Positions 1 through 9,900 of a DNA stretch of 64,000 nt are shown in pieces (within the stretch, counting starts at the first letter, position 1; every line of letters begins with the position of its first letter). The DNA lies in contig CAJTPJ010000004.1 of NCBI GenBank assembly GCA_910578145.1, positions 1 to 64,000 of the forward strand, in the 5' to 3' direction. The position numbers and the translations under genes were made by a program. The stretch is from an uncultured Christensenella sp. GTDB taxonomy: Bacteria; Bacillota; Clostridia; Christensenellales; Borkfalkiaceae. Under the pieces are notes generated by a model. It did no database searches. It saw only the letters and a list, made by a program, of their open reading frames with translations, and was not told the origin of the DNA.

Positions 1-2
1 TT

Positions 3-272
3 GACGGCAATTTCATATATGAATACGCCCATTCTTCTCAACCGCATTTATCCCACTATCAATTCTGGATTGAGCGTGGCGGGCAAACAGCCTGCTCTTC
101 TTTACAAGAAGACTTTTATCAGCAAGTTGCGGAAATGTATCACGTCAGGCGTGGAGAAAGTTTATCACCCACTTGATACACTTGCGATGCACAGAAGCGA
201 CGATATAATCGTTACGAAGGCGACGAGTATGACCAACTGTATATGCCGGATGAAGATGAAGACGAAGATTAA
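3..272 (+). pseudogene. 3' remnant of an unrecognised gene, interrupted by TGA
   Basis: Frame 3 reads protein-like from the window edge (segments such as FIYEYAHSSQ, HYQFWIERGG and LQEDFYQQVAEMY), meets TGA at 174-176, then stays open for 31 more codons to a very acidic tail (MPDEDEDED) and TAA at 270-272. A single TGA-to-TGG change would rejoin the two parts. TGA is a normal stop in this genome, since the kinase and AAA+ genes end with it, so this is more likely a decayed gene than recoding. The middle segment faintly recalls plasmid mobilisation (relaxase) proteins, but I cannot confirm that. The 5' end lies outside the window. Its position just upstream of an integrase fits the debris of a mobile element. 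Confidence 0.4.
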
Positions 273-290
273 AAAACTTTGTACAGGACC

Positions 291-318
291 TTGACAAAAT
301 CAAGAGGATCGTTATAAT
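291..318 (+). promoter_or_regulatory. sigma-A promoter before the integrase
   Basis: TTGACA (291-296), a 16-nt spacer, and TATAAT (313-318): both boxes match the vegetative consensus exactly. It would start transcription near 325, with a leader of about 75 nt before the mini-ORF at 399. Confidence 0.75.
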
Positions 319-398
319 CGTATAAACAATCCGCAGGCGGAAAGTGACGGACAGCTCCCTCCGCTTGCAAAAAATAATTATTTAGGAGGAAAACAGTT

Positions 399-443
399 TT
401 GAAAAGAGAACATAGTATTCTAAACTATAAGGGCGCGGAGTAA
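399..443 (+). CDS. 14-codon leader peptide ahead of the integrase
   Basis: A TTG start sits 9 nt after a perfect AGGAGG (384-389). It encodes 14 residues (MKREHSILNYKGAE) and ends with TAA, 7 nt before the integrase's upstream TTG start at 451. The ribosome binding site is much better than anything before 451, so this may be a translationally coupled leader. No function is recognised, and chance cannot be excluded for such a short frame. Confidence 0.35.
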   Translation: MKREHSILNYKGAE

Positions 444-450
444 TTCCGAG

Positions 451-1683
451 TTGACGTCCGAATCAGGATACTTGAACTACAACAAAGTAGAAGAACTATT
501 ACAACTTTTAAAAGACATTCCCGATAGCGGCAAGCGCGACAGAATACTGCAACTATACCTTAACACGGCGGCGGACAGTATTGATGAAACCGTCTTGCAA
601 AGCATTATCGGGAACAACGACAATCAATCTAAAAATCAAACGGTGTTTTTGAAATTCACGAAAAAGGAGTTATCAAAAATGCCGATAAGATTCAGAAAAG
701 AACTGATTATTAATGACCGCTTGGTCAGATGCCGCAAACGTATAAGCGGCAGAAAAACTATTAACTATGAAATTCGTTACCGCCGACACGGTTACAACAT
801 AGCCGTTTCAAGTAACGATCTGGAAAAGGCAAAAGAGAAGTTTATTGAAGCGTTGAAAACCGCGGACAGCGGTGTTACAAAGTCAACCGTCCCCAGTACA
901 TTCCACGAATTTGCAACCTACTATTTTGAGAATTTCAGAATCAAAAAAGTTGCAAAGGAAACTTATAGCGGCGATATAGGCAGATATAAAAATCATATCT
1001 TACCGCATTTCGGTTCAAAACCGTTAAAGAAAATTACGGCTTCCGACTGTCAGACGTTATTGGACAAATACGTTGAAAAAGGTATGGGCAAAACCGCCGA
1101 CGAAATTCACTCGCTTTTAAACTGCATTTTCAAAATGGCGATTGCGCACAACTTAATTACGCAAAATCCACTCGCAATCGTGGTGCATAGCGAACACGAA
1201 AGAACGCACGGCAAAGCCCTTACAAAACAAGAAGAACGGCAATTGCTTGACGGATTAAAAGGCACACGTTATCTAGTCCCCTTCGCGGTTGCACTTTATA
1301 CGGGTATGCGACCTAACGAATACAAGACTGCTAAAATTCAAGGCGACTTTATAATTGCGGTAAACAGCAAACGCAAGAATAAAAAGGTTGAATATAAGCG
1401 TATTCCTATTTCGCCTATGCTTAAACCTTATCTTGAAGGCGTAACAGATCTTGACTTTCCTTATGTGGAAAGTATGCGTACTCACATGAACGAACAGGTT
1501 AAAGGACACAAGATTTACGATATGCGCACCACCTTTTACACTCGTTGCCGTGAGTGCGGAGTTGCGGACGCAGCAAGGGACGAATTTATGGGGCATTCTT
1601 CGGGAGCATTGGCAAACGCCTATACAGACCTGTCGGACGAATATCTGCTAAATGAAGCCAAGAAGCTTGTCTGGAGTTACTGA
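451..1683 (+). CDS. int: Tyrosine recombinase / phage-type integrase
   Basis: Site-specific recombinase of the kind carried by clostridial mobile elements. It has an N-terminal arm-binding region (about residues 60-130), a SAM-like core-binding domain (about 150-245) and a C-terminal catalytic domain. Visible catalytic residues are Arg in TGMRPNE, Arg in YDMRTTFYTRC (Tyr stands where His is commonest), His in FMGHSSG and the Tyr nucleophile in NAYTDLSDEYLL. The TTG at 451 is weakly supported. An alternative ATG at 679 has a proper AAGGAG 10 nt upstream but would cut off a segment (FTKKELSKMP) that looks like part of the family. No excisionase, relaxase or attachment repeat was found nearby, and no tRNA target is visible. 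Confidence 0.85.
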   Translation: MTSESGYLNYNKVEELLQLLKDIPDSGKRDRILQLYLNTAADSIDETVLQSIIGNNDNQSKNQTVFLKFTKKELSKMPIRFRKELIINDRLVRCRKRISGRKTINYEIRYRRHGYNIAVSSNDLEKAKEKFIEALKTADSGVTKSTVPSTFHEFATYYFENFRIKKVAKETYSGDIGRYKNHILPHFGSKPLKKITASDCQTLLDKYVEKGMGKTADEIHSLLNCIFKMAIAHNLITQNPLAIVVHSEHERTHGKALTKQEERQLLDGLKGTRYLVPFAVALYTGMRPNEYKTAKIQGDFIIAVNSKRKNKKVEYKRIPISPMLKPYLEGVTDLDFPYVESMRTHMNEQVKGHKIYDMRTTFYTRCRECGVADAARDEFMGHSSGALANAYTDLSDEYLLNEAKKLVWSY

Positions 1684-1749
1684 CAATCCTGCCCCGATTT
1701 GTGCCCCGAAAATTGCACTTAAACTTTTCCCCGCTCTAAAAAACAGCAT

Positions 1750-1790
1750 AAAAAGACCGATTTTTGCTCATTTTTGAGCAAAAATCGGTT
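1750..1790 (-). terminator. Rho-independent terminator of the 11-gene operon
   Basis: A perfect 15-bp inverted repeat (1756-1770 with 1775-1789) has a TTTT loop. Read on the minus strand it is followed by CTTTTT, as expected for the end of the operon whose last gene stops at 1910. On the plus strand no T run follows, so it is a weaker terminator for the integrase. Confidence 0.75.
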
Positions 1791-1909
1791 GTAATCGCCG
1801 TTTGATCGGGAATTTCACCCCGCCCCAAAGAATAACTTTAAATTTGTAATTTAATTATATATCGTCACCACCCCGCTGTCAAGCGTTTATCAATGACTAT
1901 AATTAAAGT

Positions 1910-2539
1910 TTATTTATTGGGATAAACGTACTTAACTCCTTTTTTTAGACAATCCTTTTGCATATTCTGTAAAAAACCTTTGGGCGGAATACCGTATATA
2001 TCCAACGTGCCGTCGTTACTCTCACCAAAGCTGAAATTGCGACCGCCGTTTAAAACCGAGGCGTACTTTTTCATTAAAAATTCTTTAAAAAAAATAATTC
2101 TTTGATTGGACGACCCGCGTAAGGGTTTGTTATCGTTAAGTTCTTCTATATATTCGCCGTCGACCAAAACGCCGATATATCTTTGAAAATCTGATTCAAA
2201 GTCAGGGAAAATCGATTTAAGTTCTTCGTAAGTATAGCCCGTGTAAACGAGCACGTCTTCAATGCCGAGTAAATTTATTTCTTTGAGAAGCTGCGATAAT
2301 TCACCCTGTAAAAACGGCTCACCGCCAGATACGGTTACGCCTAAATCGGGATTTAATTTTTTAAAATTTTTTATTTTTTCAACTACTTCGGCTACGCTTA
2401 TTTTATAGCCGCTATCGACACCTTGCAAATTTTGCGAAACGCACCCTTTGCAACGGCGGTTACACCCAACCGTCCATATCGCCACGCGCTTGCTAGCACC
2501 CAAAGAAAACACTGGATAAGCTATACGTTTAATTTTCAT
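1910..2539 (-). CDS. NrdG-like radical SAM activating protein (orphan)
   Basis: A small (~209 aa) single-domain radical SAM protein resembling the activases of anaerobic ribonucleotide reductase and other glycyl-radical enzymes. The [4Fe-4S] motif Cys26-x3-Cys30-x2-Cys33 (GCNRRCKGC) is present, followed by TVSGGEPFLQ, the GGE SAM-binding motif, and the family's YTGYTYEEL segment. It ends in a lysine-rich tail. No glycyl-radical enzyme is encoded in the window, so its substrate is unknown. The ATG at 2539 is preferred over an in-frame TTG at 2548; it overlaps the 3' end of the FHA gene. It is last in the operon. Radical chemistry is well supported; any target in this system is a guess. Confidence 0.8.
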   Translation of the reverse strand: MKIKRIAYPVFSLGASKRVAIWTVGCNRRCKGCVSQNLQGVDSGYKISVAEVVEKIKNFKKLNPDLGVTVSGGEPFLQGELSQLLKEINLLGIEDVLVYTGYTYEELKSIFPDFESDFQRYIGVLVDGEYIEELNDNKPLRGSSNQRIIFFKEFLMKKYASVLNGGRNFSFGESNDGTLDIYGIPPKGFLQNMQKDCLKKGVKYVYPNK

Positions 2540-3203
2540 ATTTAACAATAAATTCTTCAGTATAAAAACGGATTTTATCCCCTGCTTCGATAAGACTCGG
2601 TTCTCCGTTCACAAGTTTTACGTCGTTTATAAAGGTGCCGTTTGCGCTGTTATCAGTAACATACGCCTTGCCATCTTTTAAAAAATAATAAACGTGCGCG
2701 CGGCTTACGTAAACGTTTTGCTTAATATAATCCAAGTTGCAGAAACTTCTGCCGAAGGCTTTAATTTCAGCGTCGAAAGAAAGGCAAAATCCTTCTTTTC
2801 CGTCAACGTTTACAAAACGTAAAACTTTACGGCACGGCGCTATAAAAGTCTTTTCACTATTAGAAATATTAGACGTCTGCTTTTTTTCATCGCACAGGTT
2901 GCCGCCTTTAAACGGGTCGTAAACTATACGATTACAAAATTTGCACTTTTGCAATGCGTCGGGACTTTCTATTGTGTATGACTCACCGCAATCTTTACAG
3001 ACGTACTCTATTCTCTTTTGGTCAATTTGAAAATTTAATTCGTCATCCTGTGGCAAAGCCTTAAGCCCAAAGTCGGGATTTTCGCTTAAATTATCGTCCG
3101 CCTCTATAATCGGTACGTCAAGACGGCAAGCGCAACGCGAACAACTGTCGCTTCTTTTTGCATTATAATATCCGCACTCGGGACATTCTTTAACTTGTTT
3201 CAT
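2529..3203 (-). CDS. Double zinc-ribbon protein with C-terminal FHA domain
   Basis: A 224-aa cytoplasmic protein with three parts. An N-terminal zinc ribbon uses Cys7, Cys10, Cys21 and Cys24. A second ribbon uses Cys69, Cys72, Cys87 and Cys90. A C-terminal FHA domain (about 125-224) carries the canonical phosphothreonine-pocket residues Gly151-Arg152, Ser167-Arg168-x-His170 and DNSANGTFIN (184-193). FHA domains bind phosphothreonine peptides, so this is the natural reader for the kinase encoded two genes upstream. The ribosome binding site AAGGAT precedes the ATG; the gene starts 10 nt after the coiled-coil gene and overlaps the radical SAM gene. The zinc ribbons suggest a scaffold or adaptor role. 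Confidence 0.85.
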   Translation of the reverse strand: MKQVKECPECGYYNAKRSDSCSRCACRLDVPIIEADDNLSENPDFGLKALPQDDELNFQIDQKRIEYVCKDCGESYTIESPDALQKCKFCNRIVYDPFKGGNLCDEKKQTSNISNSEKTFIAPCRKVLRFVNVDGKEGFCLSFDAEIKAFGRSFCNLDYIKQNVYVSRAHVYYFLKDGKAYVTDNSANGTFINDVKLVNGEPSLIEAGDKIRFYTEEFIVKYEN

Positions 3204-3213
3204 TAATAATCCT

Positions 3214-4815
3214 TTATTTTAAATATTTCTTTTTTGCTTGTGCTTGAGGACGGGCGCGGTTAAGTTTGGCATTCTTAACAATTTGAACCGAAGATGCGGA
3301 AACGTTTTTTAATTTAATTTCCTGCGCATATCTTTCATCAGGCTCAATGCGTTCTTCAATATCCAATACAACTCCGTTTTGTTCTAATTTTCGTTGAATT
3401 TCTTCACTTTTAGAGCAAAACTTTTCCATTGATTTTACTATCGACTTATTATCTTTAGGAATGCCGTCAAATTCAACCCCGCTTACCGAGCAACGCACCT
3501 TGCCGTTTACAAAAGTTACGCTAACCACGTTACCGTCCTCTATATGATAAACGTCCGTTTCAACTTTTACTTTGCCTGCGGTTAACGCGCTTTGCGAACA
3601 AATATATTTAAACGACATTTCTTTCATCGTTTCGCGAACCGTCTTTCTTATGTATTCCGCTTTTTGCCGTTCGGCGGCTTTTTTCATAAGTTCTTCGTTT
3701 TCGGCGGACAGTGAGGCTATTTGATTTTCAGCTATTGCAAAATCAAATTCAAACTGCGGCAACTGCAAAGAAAGATATTCTTTAAGGTTATAATTTAAAC
3801 TAACCGCCTTGTTATACCGCCGTTTTAATTCTACGGCGTCTTCGTGAGCTAAACGCACTTTTTCGTACAAATTTTTTAAACGACGGTAACGCAAGTCTAT
3901 AAACTGAAGTTTGGTTTCGGCGCCATCGTCTGAAAGTATTATTTTTTTTATGGAGTTTAAAAGATTTTGAAATTCGTCTTTTTCCTGATATTCAAAATTA
4001 AAACCGCCAAACAGCGCAGCCATCTCCAAAACGTCTTTTTCTACTTCGAGCAGCCTGTCTTCTTCCGTTAAAACAGCTTCGCGCGGCTGTCTTAAAGACT
4101 CGTATAATTCCGCACTAAAACCCGTATAAACGGGATTTCCAAGCTCGTTTTCTATGTCAAACAGTTTAACCCCGACAAATTGCGCCGCTTCCTCGTCTTT
4201 AACCGTATTCCGTAAAATACGTAATTGCCCGATTAAATTTTCCAAATTTTTAAAAATACCGTCAAAAACGTAAACACCTTTGTTTACGTTTTCCGCAAAT
4301 TGCTTTTTTATTTTATAAAATTCATACTCGCAATCGGCTTCTACTCCACGGTCGGACAAGCCGAAAAATAAGTTGCTTATTTCACTAAACTTGCTTTGAA
4401 TATTTATTAAATCGTTAAAAACTTTTATTTTTTCATTTTCCGACAATAGCTGTAATTTTTTTTTGTTTTGCTCTTTTATACCCAAAGCGTCAAAAGCAAC
4501 CATACGTTCCAGCTTGTCCAAATACTGTTTGCGGCGTTCCTCGTCACGCTTAACGCTTTTTACGTAAGACTCGTAGGCATCCTTTTGGCGTTTTTTCTCC
4601 TCACAAACAATTTTATTCAATTCGCAAAGTTCTTTAACCGCGCCGACAGCCGTTTCACCAACCGCTTGCGCTGCTGTTGCAGACATTTTAGCGATAGCCG
4701 CCGCGCCGTGAAAAGTTGCACTTGCCGCACCCTTAATCGCCGCTCCCAGTAAATCTACCGTGCTGCCTGCAACGTCTCCTATAACGTCTACTATCCCGCC
4801 TAATTCCGCGCTCAT
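3214..4815 (-). CDS. Coiled-coil protein with Ala/Gly-rich N-terminus
   Basis: The protein (~533 aa) belongs to no family I recognise. Residues 1-60 are rich in Ala, Gly, Val and Ile without charge (for example GGIVDVIGDVAG and LLGAAIKGAASA), a pattern seen in amphipathic or membrane-inserting helices. A basic, strongly helical stretch follows (KKRQKDAYESYVKSVKRDEE), then long predicted coiled coils to about residue 395 and a compact C-terminal domain (about 400-510). No signal peptide. The ATG at 4815 has GGGAG upstream and overlaps the kinase stop as ATGA, so the two are probably translationally coupled. It could be a scaffold, a kinase substrate or a membrane-acting effector; the sequence alone does not decide. 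Confidence 0.7.
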   Translation of the reverse strand: MSAELGGIVDVIGDVAGSTVDLLGAAIKGAASATFHGAAAIAKMSATAAQAVGETAVGAVKELCELNKIVCEEKKRQKDAYESYVKSVKRDEERRKQYLDKLERMVAFDALGIKEQNKKKLQLLSENEKIKVFNDLINIQSKFSEISNLFFGLSDRGVEADCEYEFYKIKKQFAENVNKGVYVFDGIFKNLENLIGQLRILRNTVKDEEAAQFVGVKLFDIENELGNPVYTGFSAELYESLRQPREAVLTEEDRLLEVEKDVLEMAALFGGFNFEYQEKDEFQNLLNSIKKIILSDDGAETKLQFIDLRYRRLKNLYEKVRLAHEDAVELKRRYNKAVSLNYNLKEYLSLQLPQFEFDFAIAENQIASLSAENEELMKKAAERQKAEYIRKTVRETMKEMSFKYICSQSALTAGKVKVETDVYHIEDGNVVSVTFVNGKVRCSVSGVEFDGIPKDNKSIVKSMEKFCSKSEEIQRKLEQNGVVLDIEERIEPDERYAQEIKLKNVSASSVQIVKNAKLNRARPQAQAKKKYLK

Positions 4816-6932
4816 ATTTTTACTCCCTGCGACCGGAGCCAAATTTTAAAATCTTCCGATTCCAAAATAGTACCCGACTCTTTCTCTATTTCGTTTTCAC
4901 TAAATTTACCCATAGTTACGATAAGTTCTTTAATTGTTTTACAGCCGTAAAACTTAGCTTCTTTATAACAATTAAAATAAATATAAGACAATTTGTTTTC
5001 CGCCGTTTTTACGTTTTCCACTAACTTGAGCTGTCTTTTCCCTTCAAAAAGTTCAATTTTTTCAAAACCGCCGTTTTGCAAAAACTCTATAACCAACTGT
5101 ATTTCGGCATCTTTCCCGCGTTCTTTTACAAAAGCAACTGTTTCTATTAAATCATATAAATTTTTAATTTGTTTACCAGCTAATTGAAATGGCAAATAAC
5201 CGTTTAACGCTTTACCAAGCTTAAAATATTCTAAAAGTTTATCCTTTTCACTTAAAATCAAATTAATCGTTTCGTCGTCAACGTTGCACTGCAAAAGATA
5301 GTTGAAAAGAAAATCTTGCCTAATCTTTTCCCAACTGAAACAGCGCGGATTTCCGTTTTCAGTAAACGCGTTTAAATTTAAAAATTCTCCGAAATTTTTA
5401 TAAGTTTTGCTATCGTAATAAAATTTTTCATTGGTGCCGAAAAGGTTTAATAGCATATCGTAAATATTGAGAGGGTCTTTAAACGTTTCAATAACTTTTT
5501 TAATTAAATTAACTGATTCCTCATCGGCGGAAGTATGCGATAAAACGAGATTAATGAAATCTTGGTTGGCAAAACGGTGGTCGATATTGGGATATTGATT
5601 TTGCAAAAAATCTATATAATCTTTAAAATCGCCTATTTCCGCGCCGTTAAATTTTATTTTTAAATTTTTATTTATAGCGTTTAACGTTAAAATAAGCCCG
5701 AAATAATCGTCGCCGGAATATTTTTTGCGTATTTTCTGCAAATCCAACGCCAAAGTTTTATCAGACGATTTATTTATTGCGCCTTGTATAAAGTCGTTAT
5801 TATAATGTTCCAAAGCGGTAGCGTGGTCGTTATTCATCGCTTCGGCAAGTTTAAGCGCATCGTAAAATTTTTCGTTTTCACCTCGTACGGCAAAACAGTA
5901 CTCGTCAATGGGCAGCCTTTCGGTTTCCCTAATTTCATCCACCCTGCACCCGCGAAAGCATACTGGATTTTTAAGCCATTCGCATACTTCGTCGTAAGTT
6001 ATACGCTTTTTACGCACGTTTGTAAGCATATAAACCAAATCGCAAACGTCCGCGCCTATTTTTTCTTCAGGCAAAGGAATCCACCCGGAAATTATAGCGG
6101 TGCGGGCTGCTTGCCCCGACATTTCGTCGAACACGTTTTTTCCGTTAGCCAAATTTAAAATAGTCATCCCAAACGAGAAATAATCGCCTTCAACAGTGCT
6201 TATTTCATCACCTTCTGGCGCGGCGTAAAACTGCGACATATTACCAACGTTAGTTATCGAAGTACGCGAACCGGCAAACTTGCTTATACCGAAGTCGCCT
6301 ATCACGGCGTTGTTACCGTCGTTGGAAATAAAAATATTTTCAGGCTTTATATCGTTATGGAAAACGTTTGCCGAATGAATAGCGTGAAGCCCTTCGTTTA
6401 CCTGCGTAATAAATTTAATTAGTTCGTCGCCGTTAATTTGCTTATCGTTCAAAAAAGCGCTATAAGTACCGTTTTTATAATAGGGTAAAATTTGATAGTG
6501 CCTGCCCTTTGCTTCACCCACCGCCAAAAGCGGCATAACGTATGGGGAATTTATTGAGGCAAAAATATTTTCCGATTTATTATCTATAGTTCGCCGCGCA
6601 TTGAAAATTTTTATTACGTATTGCTTACCGTCCTTTTCCGCATACCTTAAAACGGATTCGCCGCCGTTTTCGTTAAATAGTTCTTTAACGGTATAGCCGC
6701 TTATAATTTCGCCCTCTTTAATTTCCTGTAAAGTTTTTTTATCGCCGCAAATTAATTGACTATCCTGCGCAATACGCGTTGCGTCCGAATCTACTAGTTT
6801 CGTAACAGCCGAACTTTCTGCGATGCGGGTTTTTTTGTCGCTCTTTTTCAAACTCTTCTCCTTAATTTCGTCGTATTTCTTTCGTTTAGTAATTTGTCGT
6901 TTACGCTTTAGAAAAGTTAACGCATACTTCAA
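4812..6932 (-). CDS. Hanks-type Ser/Thr protein kinase with long C-terminal extension
   Basis: A 706-aa soluble kinase. The catalytic domain spans about residues 75-335: ATP-anchoring Lys in YVIKIF (Lys108), catalytic loop FHNDIKPENI (HND in place of HRD; Asp194, Lys196 and Asn199 intact), DFG at 213-215 and APE at 238-240. All residues for catalysis are present, so it should be active. Residues 1-70 are basic and then Ser/Thr-rich, with three Thr in short TRI/TKL/TRI contexts that could be FHA-recognised autophosphorylation sites (inference). The last ~370 residues are helical and unrecognised. There is no transmembrane or PASTA segment, unlike PrkC. It overlaps its upstream neighbour by 32 nt and is encoded with its own PP2C phosphatase and FHA protein. 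Confidence 0.88.
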   Translation of the reverse strand: MKYALTFLKRKRQITKRKKYDEIKEKSLKKSDKKTRIAESSAVTKLVDSDATRIAQDSQLICGDKKTLQEIKEGEIISGYTVKELFNENGGESVLRYAEKDGKQYVIKIFNARRTIDNKSENIFASINSPYVMPLLAVGEAKGRHYQILPYYKNGTYSAFLNDKQINGDELIKFITQVNEGLHAIHSANVFHNDIKPENIFISNDGNNAVIGDFGISKFAGSRTSITNVGNMSQFYAAPEGDEISTVEGDYFSFGMTILNLANGKNVFDEMSGQAARTAIISGWIPLPEEKIGADVCDLVYMLTNVRKKRITYDEVCEWLKNPVCFRGCRVDEIRETERLPIDEYCFAVRGENEKFYDALKLAEAMNNDHATALEHYNNDFIQGAINKSSDKTLALDLQKIRKKYSGDDYFGLILTLNAINKNLKIKFNGAEIGDFKDYIDFLQNQYPNIDHRFANQDFINLVLSHTSADEESVNLIKKVIETFKDPLNIYDMLLNLFGTNEKFYYDSKTYKNFGEFLNLNAFTENGNPRCFSWEKIRQDFLFNYLLQCNVDDETINLILSEKDKLLEYFKLGKALNGYLPFQLAGKQIKNLYDLIETVAFVKERGKDAEIQLVIEFLQNGGFEKIELFEGKRQLKLVENVKTAENKLSYIYFNCYKEAKFYGCKTIKELIVTMGKFSENEIEKESGTILESEDFKIWLRSQGVKI

Positions 6933-9900
6933 CGGGCGGATTGTAAAATACCGCTTTACCGTATTGCCCCAAAGCTACGTTATAGCAGTACGTAGCTGTA
7001 AGCGAAATAGTTTCGCCGTAAATAGCTTTATAACCGTAATCCACGTCGACCAAATTTTTCGAGTATTCCGTTTTAGAACCGCCGGAAATCCAATTAGAGC
7101 CTAATTTTGCCGAAACGGACGGTCCCGTTACGGTATGAGAAACGTTTCCTCCCAAATCAAAGTAGCTAAGTTTAAACTCGGTTTTACAACTTCCCGTATA
7201 ATCGGTTGTATGTCCGTGGCCGGTGGTTAACTTTACAGAGCTATATTCGTATGTATTATACGTAATATTGAAATTAAAACGATATCCGTAAGCCCTAAGC
7301 CGGTACATTCTTGAAACGTCGATAGTTACGTCTGAGGCGGAATATTTATTTTTTACGTTGGTTTTAGACCAGCTCTTGTTTTCAGCGGGTATTTCCCTAT
7401 ATATCGACTTAGCCAAATAGCAAGGATATAAATTGATAAATCCCGTGTCGTTAGTCGTTATTTCAGTTTTTAAGTTAGAAATATTAAGCGATTTATCCGT
7501 ATACCAACCGCAAAAAAAGTACCCGACTGGCTCTTTTTGTTGGGAAAGCCTGTCAGCAGATATAGTTTCAGACGGACGTAAAAGTTTTTGCGCGTTTTCA
7601 CTTCCGTCTGAATTATAAAAAGTAATAAATCTAACGAAGGTACCCGAAGCACAAGTAAGTTTTTTAAGCCGCGCGCAAGTTTTAAAATTTGATATTCCGT
7701 ATTTTTCAATAGTAAACGGAATCGTTGCTTCCGTTAACGCTTTACAGTTTTTAAATACGTTATCGCCAATTTGTTTTACCGTAGACGGAACGGTTACCGA
7801 GGTAAGCGTTAAGCAGTTAGCAAAAGCATTATCTATTATGCCCAAAGTATTTGTTCGGATAACCGCCTGAGTTATACCGTTTTCATACCCAATAACCCAA
7901 TTCGACGCATAGTATATGCCGTTTTCGCATTCCGCCAACGAAGTACAATCGGCAAACGCGTAGGGGCGTACGGTTGTGACGCTATTCGGTAAAGTTACTT
8001 CTTTAAGGTTAACGCAGTTTGCAAAAGAATAATTTTCAATAGTAGTACAAACTGAATTTTCCTCAAACTTCAACTTTACGACGTTGGGCGCCGCGCCATC
8101 GTCTTCCGTAAAAAACAGATATTCCGGAATTACTTCAACTTTATTGCCGATATTTACGGTTATTCCGTTTGAATTTTGCCCCGCATACGCAAATAAATTG
8201 CTATATAAAGTAAAATTTGGACAGTCGTTGGTATTGAAGTTTATTTCCGTCAGGTTAATACATCCTGAAAAAGCACCTTCATTAATATTTTTAATTCCCT
8301 CGGATATAGTCAAACTTTCCAAAGACCGGAAATTGCAAAACGCGTATCGCGGAACTATTTCTAAATTTTGCGGAACAACTAATTTAGTAAGCAATTTACC
8401 TTTAATAAAAAAGTTTTGTTTTACGGGCGACGAATGTTCATTTTTAAAATCTACTTCAATCCACTTTTCAACCGTGCCGAGATAGTTTACATCCTTTAAT
8501 TCAGGGCAATTAATAAAAGCGTCAACCCCCATATATGCCACGCTTTCGGGCACGGTAACGCTTTTTAAAGAATTAGCGTTATTAAACGCCCCGTCCGAAA
8601 CACCTACAGTTCCTGCGGATATTTTCGCAGACTTATAAAAGTTTTCGTAACCCACAACCCAATCGTTTACGTATTTAACTCCGTCTACGGATTTAATTAG
8701 TTTCGTACACCCCGTAAAGGCGTTGCAGCCTAAACTTTCCATATCGGACGGAAAAGTAATTTTTTCAATATTTTTACACCCGAAAAACGCGCCACCACTT
8801 ATTTCTCCGCGCTTAATGATTACGCTTTTTAAAGATTTTGGTATATAAAACTTCCTTTTTTCCAACCAACCGTAGCTATCAATTCTTTCCTGTTCTATGC
8901 AGTCGGCGCCTTTAAATTCAACCGAACCGAATATATGTCCGAAAAAGCCGCTTTTGTTATAAACTTCCCCCCAACCCACAAAAGGCACGGTTAATTCTTC
9001 AAGCGAGGAACAACCGTATAACGCCGACTCATCCACGTAATAAACGCCCTCTTCAAGTTTTACGCTTTTAAGCATATTAAAATTTGAAAAAGCGCCGTAC
9101 CATATTTTACCGCCGGAAACGGTTACGTTTTTTAACGACGACGGCACGTAATAAGTTTTGCTGCGATTTTCGCTATAATACTGTGTAACGGGCACAAAAC
9201 CTTCCGTCTGCGTTTTAGAGAAAAGATTGCCCAAAAGCGTAAATTCGGTGGTATTGTTTTCCGAATTAGTTAATCCGATATACGGCAAAGTTAAGTTTTC
9301 TATTGCAGTACAACCGTAAAACACGTTAGAGCCCACGCTTTCAACGTTTTTTCCAAATTCCACGTCAGTAAGCAACGAACAATTTGTAAAAGCAGAGTTA
9401 CCCACCTTTCCGCCACGAACGGTTACGGAAGTAAGTTTTGAAGGCAAATAATAATTTTCTCCGTTGTAAATTACTTTAATTGCACCTTTATAGTTTTCTT
9501 TACCGAATATTTCCCCGAAATAGGACGAGCCGGAGCTCTTAAAATTTGAACCGATAAACGGCAATGAAATCGACTTTAAGTTTTTACAGCCGGCAAACGC
9601 ACCCTTTTCAATATTATCCAGCATACCGACTTCGATTGCATTTGCGGAAAAAGATTTATCAAACGCGTTTGCTGAAATTGACTTAACTTTGGAGGGTATA
9701 ACTAGATTATCCGAAAACCCATACGCGCGTTTGAGCGCGCCGTTTTCCAAAAGCAATACGCAGTTATCTACAATTACGGTATCGTCGGATTTTTTGGTTT
9801 TATCCAACTTAACAAAACCCACCGCATAGACAACAATGGAAACTGCAAGCATTATGACGATTGGAGCAACGGTAAGCCCCACGTTATCTTCGCGATAATT

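Noticed and set aside
174..176. TGA as a recoded (tryptophan or selenocysteine) codon
   Set aside because: Intact genes in this window use TGA as a normal stop, and no SECIS-like hairpin was seen after it; decay is simpler.
1..294. 97-codon frame starting TTG at position 1
   Set aside because: Frame 3 across the same bases reads far more like a protein; this frame looks like its shadow.
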